This document shows positions 30,039 through 39,993 of a DNA stretch of 64,000 nt, one piece after another; position 1 is the stretch's first letter; each line of letters opens with the position of its first letter. Source of the stretch: Kazachstania africana CBS 2517 (taxonomy: Eukaryota > Ascomycota > Saccharomycetes > Saccharomycetales > Saccharomycetaceae). The notes under the pieces are model-generated. The model made no database searches. It was not told the DNA's origin and saw only the letters and a list, made by a program, of their open reading frames with translations. Location: positions 806,001-870,000 of the forward strand of contig NC_018940.1 of the NCBI RefSeq assembly GCF_000304475.1. Direction: 5' to 3'. Made by a program: the position numbers and the translations under genes.

Positions 30039-31175
30039 ATGAAATTACTATCACTTTTACTTTTCCTATTTGTGAATTTCCCCATATTAATTAATGCACA
30101 AGACTACTATAAGATATTAGGCGTCAATAAAGATGCAAATGATAAAGAAATTAAATCTGCTTATAGACAATTATCCAAAAAATACCACCCTGATAAAAAT
30201 CCGGGAGATGAAGAAGCACATAACAAATTTATAGAAGTTGGCGAAGCTTATGATGTATTGAGCGATTCAGAAAAGAGAAATATATATGATCAATATGGTG
30301 CAGATGCTATAAAGAACGGCGGCAACGGTCAGAGACCAGGTGGTGGTGGTTCTCCTTTCCACGATCCATTCGAGATGTTCGAGAAGATGTTTAATGGTAA
30401 CCCATTTGGCGGTGCTGCACGTGGAGGACCTGGTGGAAGAGGTAGACCGAGAGGTCAAAATTTGTTGCTTAGAGAAGAAGTTTCATTGATGGATTTCTAT
30501 AATGGCCGTGAATTCAAATATAATTTACAATTGAATGATTTTTGTGAGAAATGTCATGGTACTGGTTCAAAAGATGGTAAAGTGACAAGATGTCCAGATT
30601 GTCAAGGACGTGGTGTTATAGTACAAGTTATTCAAATGGGTATAATGACACAACAGATTCAACATGTCTGTGATAGATGTAGTGGTTCAGGTGAAATAAT
30701 AAAGAATCCCTGTCCACATTGTCACGGACATAAGGTTGCTAAAATGGATAAAGAATTTACTGTTAAATTACCAAACGGGGCACAAAGAAATTATGTGGAT
30801 ATCAAACACGGTGAAGCAGAAAAGGGCGCTGACTTTGATGCAGGTGATCTAATGTTTGAATTTAGAGAAAATTCAATGAATAATATGGGTTACAGAAGAC
30901 GTGGTGACCATCTATATAGGACGGAAGTATTATCTGTCCAGGAGGCATTAAAAGGTGGATGGGAAAGAGAGCTTGAGTTTTTTGATAAAGATAAGAATGT
31001 TAAGTTGAAGAGGGACGCCAATCAAGTAGTAATAACTGGGGAAATTGAGTGTGTTCCCGGTTTTGGGATGCCTATATTAAACTCTCAAGGTAGAAAGTTC
31101 GGCGATCTATTCATTGATTATGTCATATTAATGCCCCAAGAGTTTAAAAATACTAAATTTACTGACGAATTATAG
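30039..31175 (+). CDS. SCJ1: ER-lumenal DnaJ chaperone Scj1
   Basis: 378-residue class I J-protein. A cleavable signal peptide (about 1-20), a J domain with HPD at 50-52, a Gly/Phe-rich linker, four CxxCxGxG zinc-finger repeats (about 168-232) and a C-terminal substrate domain can be seen. The protein ends TDEL, a variant of the KDEL/HDEL retrieval signal. Scj1 is a co-chaperone of Kar2 in the ER lumen. In S. cerevisiae it is YMR214W on chromosome XIII, so its presence beside CAF20 reflects the other half of the duplicated block. Confidence 0.94.
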   Translation: MKLLSLLLFLFVNFPILINAQDYYKILGVNKDANDKEIKSAYRQLSKKYHPDKNPGDEEAHNKFIEVGEAYDVLSDSEKRNIYDQYGADAIKNGGNGQRPGGGGSPFHDPFEMFEKMFNGNPFGGAARGGPGGRGRPRGQNLLLREEVSLMDFYNGREFKYNLQLNDFCEKCHGTGSKDGKVTRCPDCQGRGVIVQVIQMGIMTQQIQHVCDRCSGSGEIIKNPCPHCHGHKVAKMDKEFTVKLPNGAQRNYVDIKHGEAEKGADFDAGDLMFEFRENSMNNMGYRRRGDHLYRTEVLSVQEALKGGWERELEFFDKDKNVKLKRDANQVVITGEIECVPGFGMPILNSQGRKFGDLFIDYVILMPQEFKNTKFTDEL

Positions 31176-31416
31176 TGGCACTAGGCCTAGTTATAGATAT
31201 ATATATGCCGATTATCATTTTTTTAAATTTTTTTTTTTAAAATTAAGTAAGGGAAAGAAAAAAGCACTATTATTACAATTAAGATGTAGAAGAAATCATG
31301 ACCAACTGTATCAGGATTTGATTGGGTCGAAAAGAAAGAGAAAGGCTTTCTTTCCATTTATCAACAGCTGGAGATACATTCTTCTGAAATATCAATCTGA
31401 CATGTGTCACTTACGC

Positions 31417-31422
31417 TGACTC
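31417..31422 (+). promoter_or_regulatory. Gcn4/Bas1-type TGACTC
   Basis: One TGACTC half-site about 1.09 kb before the GUA1 ATG. GUA1 and other purine genes respond to Bas1/Bas2 and Gcn4 through this core. The distance is long and the motif also falls in a hairpin arm, so this is weak. Confidence 0.3.
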
Positions 31423-31789
31423 CCAAAAAAAGGGAGAATCAGCCTTATCAGGTATCTAAAACCCATCATATAGAAGATATCACGATGGGTGACGCCAATA
31501 AGAACACATGGTGAATTAATTCATTTTATGTTTTAGAAAAAAGTCAAAAGAAGTAATATAATCTGCGTGAAAAAACCGCCTTCATATAAACAGTTTAACA
31601 TCAAAATTTTTAATCATCAAGCCAAGTTTAAAGCACTATGTACGTCTGCGTACATTTTCTTCGCTTAGGTCAAAATTTCATGAGGAGGAAAAAAAATAGC
31701 CGCCAGAGAGTATTTAAAGAGAGCAAGAAAATTTTCAACTGATTTAAGATTATTTGTACCTTTCAATTTTGGCTTAAAAGACCAAAACT

Positions 31790-31976
31790 GAACCCTTCCG
31801 GATTACCATGCTTAGACACCACGCCTCCATGTGTCATATTCAAGCGCAAATGGCTGGAAGCAGATAGATATATCCTGGCAATTCATTCTGTGAATTACTA
31901 ATCTAAATTTTACCTAATGCTCCTATTTGTATACAAAGAGGATTCGTTCCTCTTTTTTATATGGGTAGGAACATAG
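31790..31976 (+). ncRNA. Candidate H/ACA box snoRNA, predicted guide for 18S pseudouridine 766
   Basis: Seen: 5' hairpin with lower stem CTTCCGG (31795-31801) / CTGGAAG (31854-31860) and upper stem GACAC (31815-31819) / GTGTC (31831-31835). The loop strands beside the upper stem are CCATGCTTA (31806-31814) and TATTCAAGC (31837-31845), each complementary at 8 of 9 positions to the two sides of the conserved 18S segment GCUCGAAUA-UA-UUAGCAUGG. The 3' hairpin (31921-31970) has lower arm TCCTA / TAGGA and upper arm AAAGAGGA / TCCTCTTT, followed at once by ACA (31971-31973) and three bases. The gap from upper stem to ACA is 15 nt, as the family requires. Known: that 18S uridine is guided by snR161 in S. 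cerevisiae. Weak point: no perfect ANANNA hinge box. The second pocket's target was not found. Confidence 0.6.
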
Positions 31977-32511
31977 TAACTTTTGGTTCGCTCTGGGATG
32001 ACATCCTAAACACTCTTGTTTACTGCGTGTACTCTTTGTGTCCACAAAATCCTCCTCTCTGCATTAAAAGAACCGCTCATACAAGAAAAAAAGAACGTCA
32101 CAGTGAATTTTAAAGATTTCATAGCTTAATTCCGGGTAACATACTTGTTTTCTTTTTTTTTTTTTTTTTGTTTCTTGAAAAATTTTTCTTTTTTTTTCTT
32201 TTCTGACATCTCTCGAGAGAGGTCGATGAGCATCGATTTTCCATGTGCTGATAGTTTACAGTGTCAGTTAGAAAAATTTTCTTTTGACTGATGAAATATT
32301 AACTCTGATCTGCCGGTATCTGAACTCCTCTGGTCTTTTAGGTTTATTTTTCAAAGTCTATTTAAGATTCATTTGATTCCTGAAAATTTTTTATTTTTTT
32401 AAAAATTTCTTTATCTTGTAGTTTGAAATAAACTGGCTTGTAAAATATTATATATCTGTATAACAACTTTTTAACAAAAGTATACCTTATCTCCAACAAA
32501 CTAATACACAC

Positions 32512-34089
32512 ATGGCTAAAGTTGAACAAGTCTCTGGTATCTTCGATACCATTCTAGTCTTAGACTTCGGTTCCCAATACTCTCATTTAATCACCAGAAG
32601 ATTAAGAGAATTTAACATCTATGCTGAAATGTTACCATGTACTCAAAAAATTTCTGAATTATCATGGAAACCAAAGGGTGTTATTCTTTCTGGTGGTCCA
32701 TACTCTGTGTACGCTGAAGATGCTCCTCACGTTGACCATGCCGTTTTCGATTTAAACGTTCCAATCTTAGGTATCTGTTATGGTATGCAAGAATTAGCTT
32801 GGATTAACGGTAAGCAAGTCGCAAGAGGTGAAAAGAGAGAATACGGTCCAGCTACCTTGAACGTCTTAGATAAAGCCGACGCATTATTCAACGGTGTAGA
32901 CCATTCTATTGTCTGGATGTCTCACGGTGATAAATTAAACGGTTTACCAACTGGTTTCAAGACTATCGCTACTTCTGATAACTCTCCTTACTGTGGTATT
33001 GCCCACGAATCTAAGCCAATCTACGGTATCCAATTCCATCCTGAAGTTACTCACTCTACTTTAGGTAAAACTTTATTAAAGAACTTCGCTGTCGATATAT
33101 GTAAAACTGAACAAAACTGGACTATGGAAAACTTCATTGACACTGAAATTAAGAGAATCAGAGAATTAGTTGGTCCAACTGCTGAAGTTATTGGTGCCGT
33201 CTCTGGTGGTGTCGACTCTACCGTTGCCTCCAAATTAATGACTGAAGCCATTGGTGACAGATTCCACGCTATCTTAGTCGACAACGGTGTTTTAAGGTTA
33301 AACGAAGCCGAAAATGTCAAGAAAACTTTAGTTGAAGGCTTAGGTATCAACTTAACCGTCGTTGATGCTGCTGATGAATTCTTATCTAACTTAAAGGGCG
33401 TCACTGACCCAGAAAAGAAGAGAAAGATCATCGGTAACACTTTCATTCACGTTTTTGAAAGAGAAGCTGAAAAGATCAAGCCAAAGGATGGTCAAGAAAT
33501 TCAATACTTATTACAAGGTACCTTATACCCAGATGTCATTGAATCTATCTCTTTCAAAGGTCCATCTCAAACTATTAAGACACATCACAATGTCGGTGGT
33601 TTATTAGAAAACATGAAATTAAAATTAATTGAACCATTAAGAGAATTATTCAAGGATGAAGTTAGACACTTAGGTGAATTATTAGGTATCTCTCACGAAT
33701 TAGTCTGGAGACATCCATTCCCAGGTCCAGGTATTGCTATTCGTGTCTTAGGTGAAGTCACCAAGAAGCAAGTCGAAATCGCAAGAAAGGCTGATTATAT
33801 CTACATTGAAGAAATCAGAAAAGCCGGTTTATACGATAAGATTGCTCAAGCATTTGCATGTTTATTACCTGTTAAGTCAGTTGGTGTCATGGGTGATCAA
33901 AGAACCTACGAACAAGTTATTGCATTAAGAGCTATCGAAACTACAGATTTCATGACCGCTGACTGGTACCCATTCGAACATGCTTTCTTAAAGAAGGTTG
34001 CTTCAAGAATTGTTAATGAAGTTGATGGTGTTGCTAGAGTTACCTACGATATCACCTCCAAACCACCAGCCACTGTTGAATGGGAATAG
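32512..34089 (+). CDS. GUA1: GMP synthase (glutamine-hydrolysing)
   Basis: 525-residue enzyme converting XMP, ATP and glutamine to GMP. Class I amidotransferase domain with nucleophile Cys89 (GICYGMQ), His176 and Glu178 (FHPEVTHS); ATP pyrophosphatase domain with the PP-loop SGGVDS (231-236); C-terminal dimerisation domain ending TVEWE. Length equals S. cerevisiae Gua1. Codon use is strongly biased to the preferred yeast set (TTA Leu, GGT Gly, GTC/GTT Val), unlike the neighbours, which suggests high expression. YMR217W in S. cerevisiae, so this belongs to the chromosome XIII half of the duplicated block. Confidence 0.98.
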   Translation: MAKVEQVSGIFDTILVLDFGSQYSHLITRRLREFNIYAEMLPCTQKISELSWKPKGVILSGGPYSVYAEDAPHVDHAVFDLNVPILGICYGMQELAWINGKQVARGEKREYGPATLNVLDKADALFNGVDHSIVWMSHGDKLNGLPTGFKTIATSDNSPYCGIAHESKPIYGIQFHPEVTHSTLGKTLLKNFAVDICKTEQNWTMENFIDTEIKRIRELVGPTAEVIGAVSGGVDSTVASKLMTEAIGDRFHAILVDNGVLRLNEAENVKKTLVEGLGINLTVVDAADEFLSNLKGVTDPEKKRKIIGNTFIHVFEREAEKIKPKDGQEIQYLLQGTLYPDVIESISFKGPSQTIKTHHNVGGLLENMKLKLIEPLRELFKDEVRHLGELLGISHELVWRHPFPGPGIAIRVLGEVTKKQVEIARKADYIYIEEIRKAGLYDKIAQAFACLLPVKSVGVMGDQRTYEQVIALRAIETTDFMTADWYPFEHAFLKKVASRIVNEVDGVARVTYDITSKPPATVEWE

Positions 34090-34285
34090 ATTTTCAACTC
34101 GAAAGAGGAATAAACGCTCATGTAAAATAGATTTAATATTAGAATATATTTAAGTATATATACACACACTTCATAATTTTTTGTTTCATATACTATTGAT
34201 TTTCTTAAGATATAGAAAATTTCGAAGAGACAGAGAAAGATTTAAATTAAAGGTAAACAGTATACAGAAACTTTGAAGCCTTTCA

Positions 34286-35053
34286 ATGACAAAGCAGATT
34301 ATATTTCTTAAAAATAAAACAGTCCCTGAGGATAAATATGCCACTGAATCTGGCCTCTATGACTATGACAAGATTACACATTTACCATTAATTCAGCATC
34401 GACATTGCCCCGAAGATCTGTTAAAGCTTCTCAGAGACCCCTCATATATGATTTCATTACGATACCTCATTGTAACCTCACAACGATCGGTGGAATGCAT
34501 TAATGAGTCTATTTTGCCTTATATTGATGAACAATCGAAAAGAAAACTACTTAATTCAACAGTCTTTACGGTGGGTCCCTCCACAGCAGAATTTCTTCGT
34601 AGAATTGGATTCGAGGATGTTCGAGGTGAAGAAACTGGAAATGGTGATATGTTGGCAGATTACATAATAGAGAACATACCATCATTTGATGGGGAGTTTT
34701 TATTTCTAGTTGGAAGAACTAGAAAAGAAATAATCAAAAATAAGCTGTCTAATGGTCACTTCAACGTTAGAGAAATGATAGTATATGAAACAGCACCTCT
34801 AGACCGAAATCTTTCAAGATTTAAAGATGAGCTACTTGTTGATGCAATCGCATGGCTTGTGTTTTTCAGCCCCCAAGGCACGGATGAAATAATCGAATAT
34901 ATAAAAGATTGTAAATCTGACATCCAATTTAAAATAGCTAGTATTGGACCCTCCACTGAGAAATTCTTAGTGAAACATAGCTTAGCACCAGATGTAGTAA
35001 GTCCTCATCCGGAACCAAAATCATTATTAAAATCCATCGAAAAGCATCATTAA
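34286..35053 (+). CDS. HEM4: Uroporphyrinogen-III synthase Hem4
   Basis: 255-residue two-domain enzyme that closes hydroxymethylbilane with inversion of ring D in heme synthesis. The N-terminus (IIFLKNKTVPEDKY) resembles S. cerevisiae Hem4; the AWLVFFSPQGTDEI and SIGPSTEKFL segments are typical of the family's second domain. Its start lies 196 bases after GUA1, and its stop about 30 bases from the convergent RFM1. Slot YOR278W. Confidence 0.92.
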   Translation: MTKQIIFLKNKTVPEDKYATESGLYDYDKITHLPLIQHRHCPEDLLKLLRDPSYMISLRYLIVTSQRSVECINESILPYIDEQSKRKLLNSTVFTVGPSTAEFLRRIGFEDVRGEETGNGDMLADYIIENIPSFDGEFLFLVGRTRKEIIKNKLSNGHFNVREMIVYETAPLDRNLSRFKDELLVDAIAWLVFFSPQGTDEIIEYIKDCKSDIQFKIASIGPSTEKFLVKHSLAPDVVSPHPEPKSLLKSIEKHH

Positions 35054-35084
35054 ATCGTTAAAAATATATATAATATTTATATAA

Positions 35085-35900
35085 TTAGTCGTCCGCTACT
35101 GAATTCCAATCTCTTTTGCGTATACCAGCTACCCCACCATCAAATTTGGAAAGAACAGTTCTGATTTTTTTATTGGCGATCAACTCATTGATCTTGATAT
35201 GTTCATAATCTGCTTTTGTTCGATATTGTTTCTCTGGAGTAAATCTAAAACGTGGCGGTAGAACCCAATCTGACCTCCTACTTGGGTCTACTATTTTTGG
35301 TACTAGTGATTCATACAAATCGGCAATTTTTATATCGGCAGAGTCTTGTTCTGCTTCTGCTGCTTCTTTCGCCGCCTCCTCTGTTTCATTTTTTTGTTTC
35401 TCAAGTTGCTCTTTTTGTGAAAGTCTTGATGATCTTCTAATATTATGATCAGCCACCGTAGATCTACTGTTTTTTGTTACTTTTTCATTTGGTTTTTTAT
35501 CTTCTATATAGTCTGATGAGTTACTTCTTGATTCTCGATCGTCATCTTCATTTGGGCCTAATTTTATCTTTGGAAAATCGTCATTCAATGTGGGCGTAGG
35601 TGACTTGGAAGTATTAACTGATGAACCATTCAATGCCGTTGTCGTGGCATCTTCGTCATGCTTAATCTTTTTATAGTACCTAGTGTGATCCCTTCTTCTA
35701 ATGTCATTTATATCTACTTTGCCACTTTCAGAGATGCCCTTTTGGAAAGTGTTGATCAAAAAATAGTCGGTGTAAGATTCAAATTCTAAAGGTTTCAGAT
35801 TGTTTACTAAATTTGCAATATCTTCTGTCAATTTGGCACTTTTCTCGTTTAACTCTTTTAGCTGTTTTATACTGTTTTTTCCTATTGATAATGAAAACAT
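35085..35900 (-). CDS. RFM1: Probable Rfm1, subunit of the Sum1-Rfm1-Hst1 repressor
   Basis: 271-residue protein, charged, with helices at both ends (about 5-60 and 180-265) and a Ser/Lys/Asp-rich disordered middle. The C-terminal part (RRSDWVLPPRFRFTPEKQ) is the most folded-looking. I do not recognise a catalytic motif. The identity comes from its place between HEM4 and FSH3, the slot of YOR279C (RFM1, 310 residues), which tethers the Hst1 deacetylase to Sum1 at middle-sporulation genes. Confidence 0.68.
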   Translation of the reverse strand: MFSLSIGKNSIKQLKELNEKSAKLTEDIANLVNNLKPLEFESYTDYFLINTFQKGISESGKVDINDIRRRDHTRYYKKIKHDEDATTTALNGSSVNTSKSPTPTLNDDFPKIKLGPNEDDDRESRSNSSDYIEDKKPNEKVTKNSRSTVADHNIRRSSRLSQKEQLEKQKNETEEAAKEAAEAEQDSADIKIADLYESLVPKIVDPSRRSDWVLPPRFRFTPEKQYRTKADYEHIKINELIANKKIRTVLSKFDGGVAGIRKRDWNSVADD

Positions 35901-36428
35901 AGTGACTGCAAAGGGGCTTGATATTATATCTTGGGTATTTTCTTAATTAATTTCTTTCTTCACGAAAACACCTCGTTTTATTGTTGTATAAAAAATAATT
36001 TGAAAGGTAAAAAGAAAGCTAATTGACGGGGATATGTAGTCTGCTAAAGCAGGTTATCTTTTGATTTCTTCTTTGAATTATTTTTTTTTTACTGTCATCA
36101 AATTTTTTTGCCTTGTAATGTTACGTTTTCTCATTTCCGTTAACAAAATTTGGGATTCGTCGTGAGCGTGTCGCAAGAGAAAAATTGGCACAGTAAAGAA
36201 GATTACGCACATAAATCATCACTTTTCATGAGGTCTATTGCACGGAAGCACATGTCGATTACAAGATAGTTCTTGAATAAAATATGCATACTGTATAAGT
36301 ATATGGTTCTATTAAATAATGACGACAAGTACGGGATGGCGTCACGACAAAAATATCAAACATACGGTTTTATCAGGATTAGCACGTCTGGAACGTTGAG
36401 AAAAGGCACCAATGCAAAATTGACCTTT
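35901..36428. other. Intergenic region RFM1 - FSH3
   Basis: 528 bases holding the RFM1 promoter and the FSH3 3' end. T-tracts (about 36080-36110) but no gene, RNA or recognised site. Confidence 0.4.
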
Positions 36429-37211
36429 CTATAATTTGCCGATCGAATCCATCATGTCCATTAAGTCATCATCCAGCTGATTATTGGCCGAATCCTTCTT
36501 ATTTCCCTTCTCTTTCTCCTCTTGTATAGATGAACAGAGATCAGAACCAGTAGCAGGACCGACATTATTTTCAGCAATGGTACGGATCCAATTGCATACT
36601 TGGGTTACAAATGGTTTCGAATTTGGTACGAAGTGACTGCCAGCGTGTTTTAACAATGTGCGTTTGTCTGACGGCCATGAGTTATACAATCTCATCACCC
36701 TGTCCTCCGTAACAACTTCATCTAGTTCACCCAGAACATGCAGCGCCGGTATTGTGATTGTGTTTGTTTCGTATAGACCATCATAAGGCTTCGATTCTAG
36801 TCTGAACCCACTAAATGAAATAAAAAATTTCAAAAGCGGTTGCTGTTCCGTCGTTAAGTTAAGTATGCCGTTCAGGTTTGTTGCTAGATACCCCCCTAGG
36901 CCCGCACCTTGGCTAAATCCTATGATACCGTCGAATGGGCCATTCTTAATAATGTATTCTCGTAAATAATTGATAGTTTTAGGTTTGATTTCAAACTCTG
37001 TGAAAGAATCTTTATTTCTCACGAACCAACCAAACATTTCAGCATCGGTGTCTTCTTCAAGTCCCACGTCGTTGGCTGGGATAACTTCTGTACCACATGG
37101 ATAATGCAACTCATAGCCTAGTTTTTTCAAGGCTTTACGTAATCCTCCTGTTTTACCAGAAAAGATTTTATCTGACTGTAAAAAGCCATGTAACATTAAA
37201 ATTTTGTTCAT
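36429..37211 (-). CDS. FSH3: FSH-family serine hydrolase, Fsh3
   Basis: 260-residue alpha/beta hydrolase. Catalytic triad: Ser100 in GFSQGAGLGG, Asp164 in GELDEVV and His193 in GSHFVPNSKPF. The C-terminus LMDMMDSIGKL closely resembles the end of S. cerevisiae Fsh3 and is absent from the shorter Fsh2, so this is the YOR280C type. Substrate unknown; the family is related to human OVCA2. It is divergent from UBP8. Confidence 0.9.
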   Translation of the reverse strand: MNKILMLHGFLQSDKIFSGKTGGLRKALKKLGYELHYPCGTEVIPANDVGLEEDTDAEMFGWFVRNKDSFTEFEIKPKTINYLREYIIKNGPFDGIIGFSQGAGLGGYLATNLNGILNLTTEQQPLLKFFISFSGFRLESKPYDGLYETNTITIPALHVLGELDEVVTEDRVMRLYNSWPSDKRTLLKHAGSHFVPNSKPFVTQVCNWIRTIAENNVGPATGSDLCSSIQEEKEKGNKKDSANNQLDDDLMDMMDSIGKL

Positions 37212-37658
37212 TGCGTCTAGCTATTCCTACTTATTGGTCAGATTGAACACAACAACAAAAATCAGCACAGTATTGCTCTACTCGATACGATTCAAAATGA
37301 GATGCAATTAACAAGCAAGAGCATTTTTAGAAAAGTTCCGGTTACTATAGCGATACACCCAATCACCGCATTACAATTATTTGCATATATGTACAATAAA
37401 TTATAGAATTACAAATAATGAACTATATATTGATACATATATGAATATTAAAGTACCTACAGCATATGGCAAACTCGATATTTACATAGATGAGGTATTG
37501 TAATTTGCTTTTTATTTTTCAGTTTAGTGATGATCCTGAAAAATTTATAATTCCAAAATAGTAAATGATCCACATGACGGAAGCAGCTTAATAAATCATA
37601 ACACAGAACATCCAGGTTACCGCCCTGAGCTGGATAGATTCAATAGTATTGTTACATA
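37212..37658. promoter_or_regulatory. Divergent FSH3 / UBP8 promoter
   Basis: 447 AT-rich bases. A C-box-like GTGATGA (near 37523) was examined as a possible C/D snoRNA and dismissed. No recognised factor site. Confidence 0.4.
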
Positions 37659-38981
37659 ATGTCGGAATGTGAGCATATTGTCAAGTTTAGTGAAGAGAAA
37701 GTATCTAGTGCTTTGAAGATGATTAAATTTGTAGTAGCTCATTCATCACAGAAGGAAAAATGGCTAAAGTTGGCAGACTGTTCGACATGTCATGAAATTA
37801 ACCAAGGTGCATGTTTTGTTTGTTTAGACTGCAAATCGATAAATTGCTGGAATAATAAATGTATGGCTACACATGCTAATGAGCTGGATCATGCTATTGG
37901 CATAAATTCAAACAGTGGCCTAATTTTTTGTTTCAAATGTATGGATTATATTAACTACGAAAGCAATGACGATAACCGCAATATAAGTTTTCCTACCGTA
38001 ACTAATAGGGATGGATTACATGGTTTTGTCAATATGGGATCAACCTGTTTCATGAGCAGCATACTTCAAGTCTTAATCCATAACCCTTTCATTGTCCAAA
38101 ACTCCATGAGCCAGTCACATTATAGCTCATGCAAGATAAGAAATCCGAATAACTGTATCTCGTGTGCTCTAGATGAAATTATTGCCGAATCATATGGGAA
38201 TTTTGTTAAATATAATAATGGCAAACCTATAAATCAATACCATGATGGGTTTATTTCGATGTTGAATTGTTCTTGGAAGATTAACGATAATTTTGCCGGT
38301 TACTCCCAACAAGATGCCCATGAATTTTTGCAATTCATATTAAATCGATTACATCGTGATTACAAATTAACTTCAACCTATACAAATAATACAGATTCAT
38401 GCAGTTGCCTTATCCATTCCATCTTTCAAGGCAAACTGAAGAGCTCTATTGTATGTCCGGAGTGTCACGATAATTCTAAAACTGTTACTGATCCATACAT
38501 TGATTTATCGTTAGACATAAAAGATAAAGCCACTCTTTACCAGTGTCTAGATAGTTTCCATAAAAAGGAAACTTTGCATGATTATAATTACCACTGTCCA
38601 AATTGTGATACTATGCAAGATCCAATAAAGCAATTGACTATTGATAAACTTCCTCCAGTGTTAGTTTTACAATTGAAAAGATTTGAGCATTTAAATAATG
38701 GGCAAAACGTTAAGCTCAATGCTTTTATAGAATTTCCAACGTATCTTAATATGAAAAAATACTGCCATACTGAAGAAAATAACTCTTCGATCATTTATGA
38801 ATTAAACGGCGTAATATCACACATTGGGACTGTGAACGAGGGACATTATATTGCAACATTGAAACTTGATAGTAACAATTGGTTCAAATTTAACGACTCC
38901 ATGGTGACTTCAATTTCCGAGGAAGAAGTGTTGAAAGACCAAGCATATTTACTTTTCTATAGTATTAAACAAGTGAATTAA
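37659..38981 (+). CDS. UBP8: SAGA deubiquitinase Ubp8
   Basis: 440-residue ubiquitin protease. N-terminal ZnF-UBP domain rich in Cys/His pairs (about 4-105), then a USP domain with catalytic Cys130 (NMGSTCFMSS) and His396 (EGHYIATL). Zinc-binding Cys pairs of the fingers lie in CPECHD and CPNCDT. Ubp8 with Sgf11, Sus1 and Sgf73 removes ubiquitin from histone H2B. It is YMR223W in S. cerevisiae, next to FSH2 (the duplicate of FSH3); its place beside FSH3 here shows the interleaving of the two duplicated tracks. Its stop is 40 bases from the PLP2 stop. Confidence 0.95.
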   Translation: MSECEHIVKFSEEKVSSALKMIKFVVAHSSQKEKWLKLADCSTCHEINQGACFVCLDCKSINCWNNKCMATHANELDHAIGINSNSGLIFCFKCMDYINYESNDDNRNISFPTVTNRDGLHGFVNMGSTCFMSSILQVLIHNPFIVQNSMSQSHYSSCKIRNPNNCISCALDEIIAESYGNFVKYNNGKPINQYHDGFISMLNCSWKINDNFAGYSQQDAHEFLQFILNRLHRDYKLTSTYTNNTDSCSCLIHSIFQGKLKSSIVCPECHDNSKTVTDPYIDLSLDIKDKATLYQCLDSFHKKETLHDYNYHCPNCDTMQDPIKQLTIDKLPPVLVLQLKRFEHLNNGQNVKLNAFIEFPTYLNMKKYCHTEENNSSIIYELNGVISHIGTVNEGHYIATLKLDSNNWFKFNDSMVTSISEEEVLKDQAYLLFYSIKQVN

Positions 38982-39020
38982 GGGCATCTTTATGTATATC
39001 TATAAATTTATATATTTCAA

Positions 39021-39848
39021 TCAAAAAAAATCGTCATCATCACTACCATCACCAACTCCGACATTAAATTTTGATTTAATACCAGTCCTTATACTCTTAG
39101 AATTAGCATAGTTAGCGTACCTCTCTTCACGCGCGTCTTCATCATCTTGATTCATTATGAGTCTATCATCTCTATCGTTAACAGCACCCACTTTAACCAA
39201 GAATTCTTCAAAGTCTTTCATTGTGGTTTTATTACCGCCTAATTCTAGTAGACTGACGAGATTTTTTAAGACATCACCATTGTAGTACACTAATAAAGTA
39301 GGACAATTATCGTCCGGATAATTTTCAATAGCCCTATTGCCAGGTATTTCTACAAACTTTATTTCACGAAATTTGGATGCAGCAGTTTGGAAAAGATGTG
39401 AAAGTATTCTGCTCTGTAATTTGCTTTGTAATGATAAGTGAACAAATACGTAAACAGCTTGTGTGTTTGTATTATCTATAAATTCAGGCTTTTCTCCACC
39501 TTGACTCGCTATTGTAACCTCTTTATTGTACTCTGGTTTATTGATGTGATAAACATCACCGAATTTTGATCTCTCTTGTAATTTCACTAATTCAGCCATC
39601 CTCTTCCTCTTGTATATTTCTAAGAACTCTTCATCTTCTTCATCTTCCAATTCTTCTAATTCTGAAAGATCCTTGTCCTCTAATCTATTTTCATGTTGTT
39701 TTGCTAAAGCTTCTTCAAGTGCTTCTTCCAATTGCGCAGTTGGAGAGGGTGCTCTTTCCGGGATAATACCACGGCTTCTTAGGATATCATTCCATTCTGT
39801 ATCCTCAGATTCATCCACTTGGACCTGAAACATTGGTTCATTGGACAT
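39021..39848 (-). CDS. PLP2: Phosducin-like protein Plp2
   Basis: 275-residue phosducin-family protein with an acidic helical N-terminus (Glu-rich around 40-80), a thioredoxin-like fold (about 110-230) lacking a redox CxxC, and an acidic C-terminal tail ending DDDDFF. Plp2 is an essential partner of the CCT chaperonin in actin and tubulin folding. Slot YOR281C. It diverges from YOR283W over only 145 bases, a shared promoter. Confidence 0.93.
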   Translation of the reverse strand: MSNEPMFQVQVDESEDTEWNDILRSRGIIPERAPSPTAQLEEALEEALAKQHENRLEDKDLSELEELEDEEDEEFLEIYKRKRMAELVKLQERSKFGDVYHINKPEYNKEVTIASQGGEKPEFIDNTNTQAVYVFVHLSLQSKLQSRILSHLFQTAASKFREIKFVEIPGNRAIENYPDDNCPTLLVYYNGDVLKNLVSLLELGGNKTTMKDFEEFLVKVGAVNDRDDRLIMNQDDEDAREERYANYANSKSIRTGIKSKFNVGVGDGSDDDDFF

Positions 39849-39993
39849 GGCGCTATCGTTATATACTGCTTACTCAAATCGTTGATGAGATTATGACACA
39901 TTACTTTTTTCAATAGTTCGAGAAAATGATATATCAAAGAAAAAAAATTAGTAGCAAATATGAAAGTACTAAAAACAGCCAAGCGGACTTCTA

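Larger units (their letters stand above)
31176..32511. promoter_or_regulatory. GUA1 upstream region
   Basis: 1336 bases between SCJ1 and GUA1. It holds a Gcn4/Bas1-type TGACTC (31417-31422), two blocks with strong RNA-like structure (about 31300-31513 and 31790-31976), and long T-tracts (about 32149-32200) that fit a strong promoter. The second structured block is annotated as a candidate snoRNA. Confidence 0.6.

Noticed and set aside
37523..37630. C/D box snoRNA upstream of UBP8
   Set aside because: GTGATGA and a CTGA about 100 bases apart are present, but the flanks do not pair as a terminal stem and no rRNA complement was seen.
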